The position numbers and the translations under genes were made by a program. Shown piece after piece: positions 63,401 through 64,000 of a DNA stretch of 64,000 bases (the stretch's first letter is position 1; each line of letters begins with the position of its first letter). Where the stretch lies: the NCBI GenBank assembly GCA_022495995.1, contig JAFEMH010001290.1, positions 248,001-312,000 of the forward strand. Direction: 5' to 3'. The notes below the pieces were generated by a model. It made no database searches, was not told the DNA's origin, and saw only the letters and a list, made by a program, of their open reading frames with translations. The DNA is from Adenophora triphylla var. japonica. Lineage: Eukaryota; Streptophyta; Magnoliopsida; Asterales; Campanulaceae.

Positions 63401-64000
63401 CATCCTCCCTGGCTTCCAGGACTTCACGTACTTTCTTCGGTAATTGCTATGCTTGTTTTGGAGATGTCGACGCCTTCATTGAAGTTTTGTAACATTCCTT
63501 GGCCACCGTTGATCATCCGTAAATCTTAGCGACACCCCAAGGTGTTGGGAACTTCACACACTGATGGTAAGTGGAGGGTACGGCCTTCATTCCATGAATC
63601 CACGGTCTTCCAAGAATGACATTGTAAGATGTTGCGCAATCAATTACGCAAAATTGTTCCATGGTATTGAGACCCTTCGAGTATATTGGAAGCTTTATCT
63701 CCTCCACCATTTCTTTGACTTCACCGCTGAAGCCTACCAGCACTGAGGATTTCTTAATGATCTCCGATTCTAGGATGTTCATTTCCTTAAGGGTGCCCAA
63801 CATGATAAGATTAACAGAGCTACGCCCATCAACTAGGATGCGCCGGATTGTACAGTTGGCGATCTGCAAGGAAATAACTAGACCATCGTGATGGGGTTCC
63901 AGCAAGTTATCTCGATCGCTTTCATCAAAGGTGATTGGATCCTGGCAAGATGTCGGCATCCCGGGTCAGTCTTCTCGGTTTCTCCTCTTTTGACTCCTGA
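63401..64000 (-). pseudogene. pro (pseudo): Retand-like protease, cut by the window
   Basis: Frame 63513-63959: ITFDESDRDNLLEPHHDGL, then the active-site region LVDGRSSVNLIMLGTLKEM, where Arg replaces the second Gly of the usual DGGSS. It ends VILGRPWIHGMKAVPSTYHQ, a typical Tat protease tail. Gag and the 5' LTR lie beyond 64000. Confidence 0.8.

Larger units (their letters stand above)
21854..64000 (-). mobile_element. Tat2: second Tat/Ogre element, 5' end outside the window
   Basis: Minus-strand element seen from its 3' LTR (21854-23580) inward: PPT, structured repeats, tandem array, PMD gene and DUF7745-like gene (both antisense, hence plus strand), post-pol block, integrase and RNase H, RT remnant. 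It is interrupted by two solo LTRs, an Athila and a Tekay-like element (which holds a Retand-like element). AGTGC (21849-21853) is the candidate target duplication; its partner is not visible. The plan mirrors Tat1 exactly, although most sequence is diverged. Confidence 0.88.
49521..64000 (+). mobile_element. Tekay/Del-like gypsy element, decayed, split by a Retand-like element
   Basis: 5' LTR 49521-51974, PBS, about 4 kb of pol wreckage, PPT, 3' LTR from 55965 until 57587, where another element enters; the rest of the LTR must lie beyond the window. CTAGC (49516-49520) is the candidate target duplication. The LTRs differ by about 18 substitutions over 1.6 kb by eye, but the interior has dozens of stops and lacks most of gag, so it probably spread as a non-autonomous copy. 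Confidence 0.85.
57588..64000 (-). mobile_element. Retand-like Tat-clade element, 5' end outside the window
   Basis: Minus strand: 3' LTR 57588-58190, PPT, antisense spliced coiled-coil ORF, non-coding block, integrase, archaeal-type RNase H, RNase H, RT, protease at the window edge. Short 603-bp LTR, second RNase H and an antisense ORF point to the Tat clade, Retand-like by polyprotein style. The hexamer GATGTC/GACATC is strikingly frequent throughout. Confidence 0.78.

Overview
The window is plant nuclear DNA made almost entirely of nested LTR retrotransposons of the Ty3/gypsy superfamily. I see no host gene, tRNA, rRNA or CRISPR array. The plant assignment rests on Stowaway-type MITEs with TA target duplications and on plant-specific lineages: Tat/Ogre elements primed by tRNA-Arg, an Athila primed by tRNA-Asp, and a Tekay/Del-like element primed by initiator tRNA-Met. 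Species cannot be told; the setting suggests repeat-rich heterochromatin of a large genome.

Layout. 1-1395: AT-rich DNA with three MITE foldbacks, one nested in another. 1396-21853: a minus-strand gypsy element (element 0) whose integrase is split by a complete plus-strand Tat element (Tat1, 2650-21336; LTRs about 1.73 kb; 5-bp duplication ACGGG). Element 0 is cut again at 21854 by a second Tat element on the minus strand (Tat2), which runs off the right edge. Tat2 carries four further insertions: a Tekay-type solo LTR (26016-28501, GGAGC), a Tat-type solo LTR (29932-31262, ACGGC), a full Athila (31625-43792, GGCGC) and a Tekay-like element (49521 onward). The last is itself interrupted by a Retand-like Tat-clade element (57588 onward). 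At the right edge the nesting is four deep: element 0 > Tat2 > Tekay > Retand-like.

Gene logic. Tat1 and Tat2 have the same mirrored plan: gag-pol in sense; a short non-coding block; two antisense genes, first a DUF7745-like protein and then a spliced Plant Mobile Domain (PMD) protein; tandem repeats; a structured 3' block; PPT; LTR. Tat1 has lost RT and RNase H, but its LTRs differ by only about seven substitutions, so it appears to have been mobilised in trans. Tat2 keeps a 636-codon RNase H-integrase frame.

Main discovery candidates. (1) Every LTR family except possibly the Retand-like one carries its own short GC-rich palindrome. In the Tat families the same family-specific palindrome recurs 20-24 bp upstream of a TATA-like box in the LTR and in front of both antisense genes. 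Athila repeats its palindrome in the LTR and upstream of the ORF in env position. This looks like a private cis-regulatory code coordinating sense, antisense and accessory promoters. (2) A structured RNA element closed by CTACG/CGTAG occurs seven times across Tat1, Tat2 and Athila, with covarying inner stems. (3) A covarying double hairpin, and a tRNA-Arg-complementary motif separate from the true PBS, occur in three different Tat LTRs.
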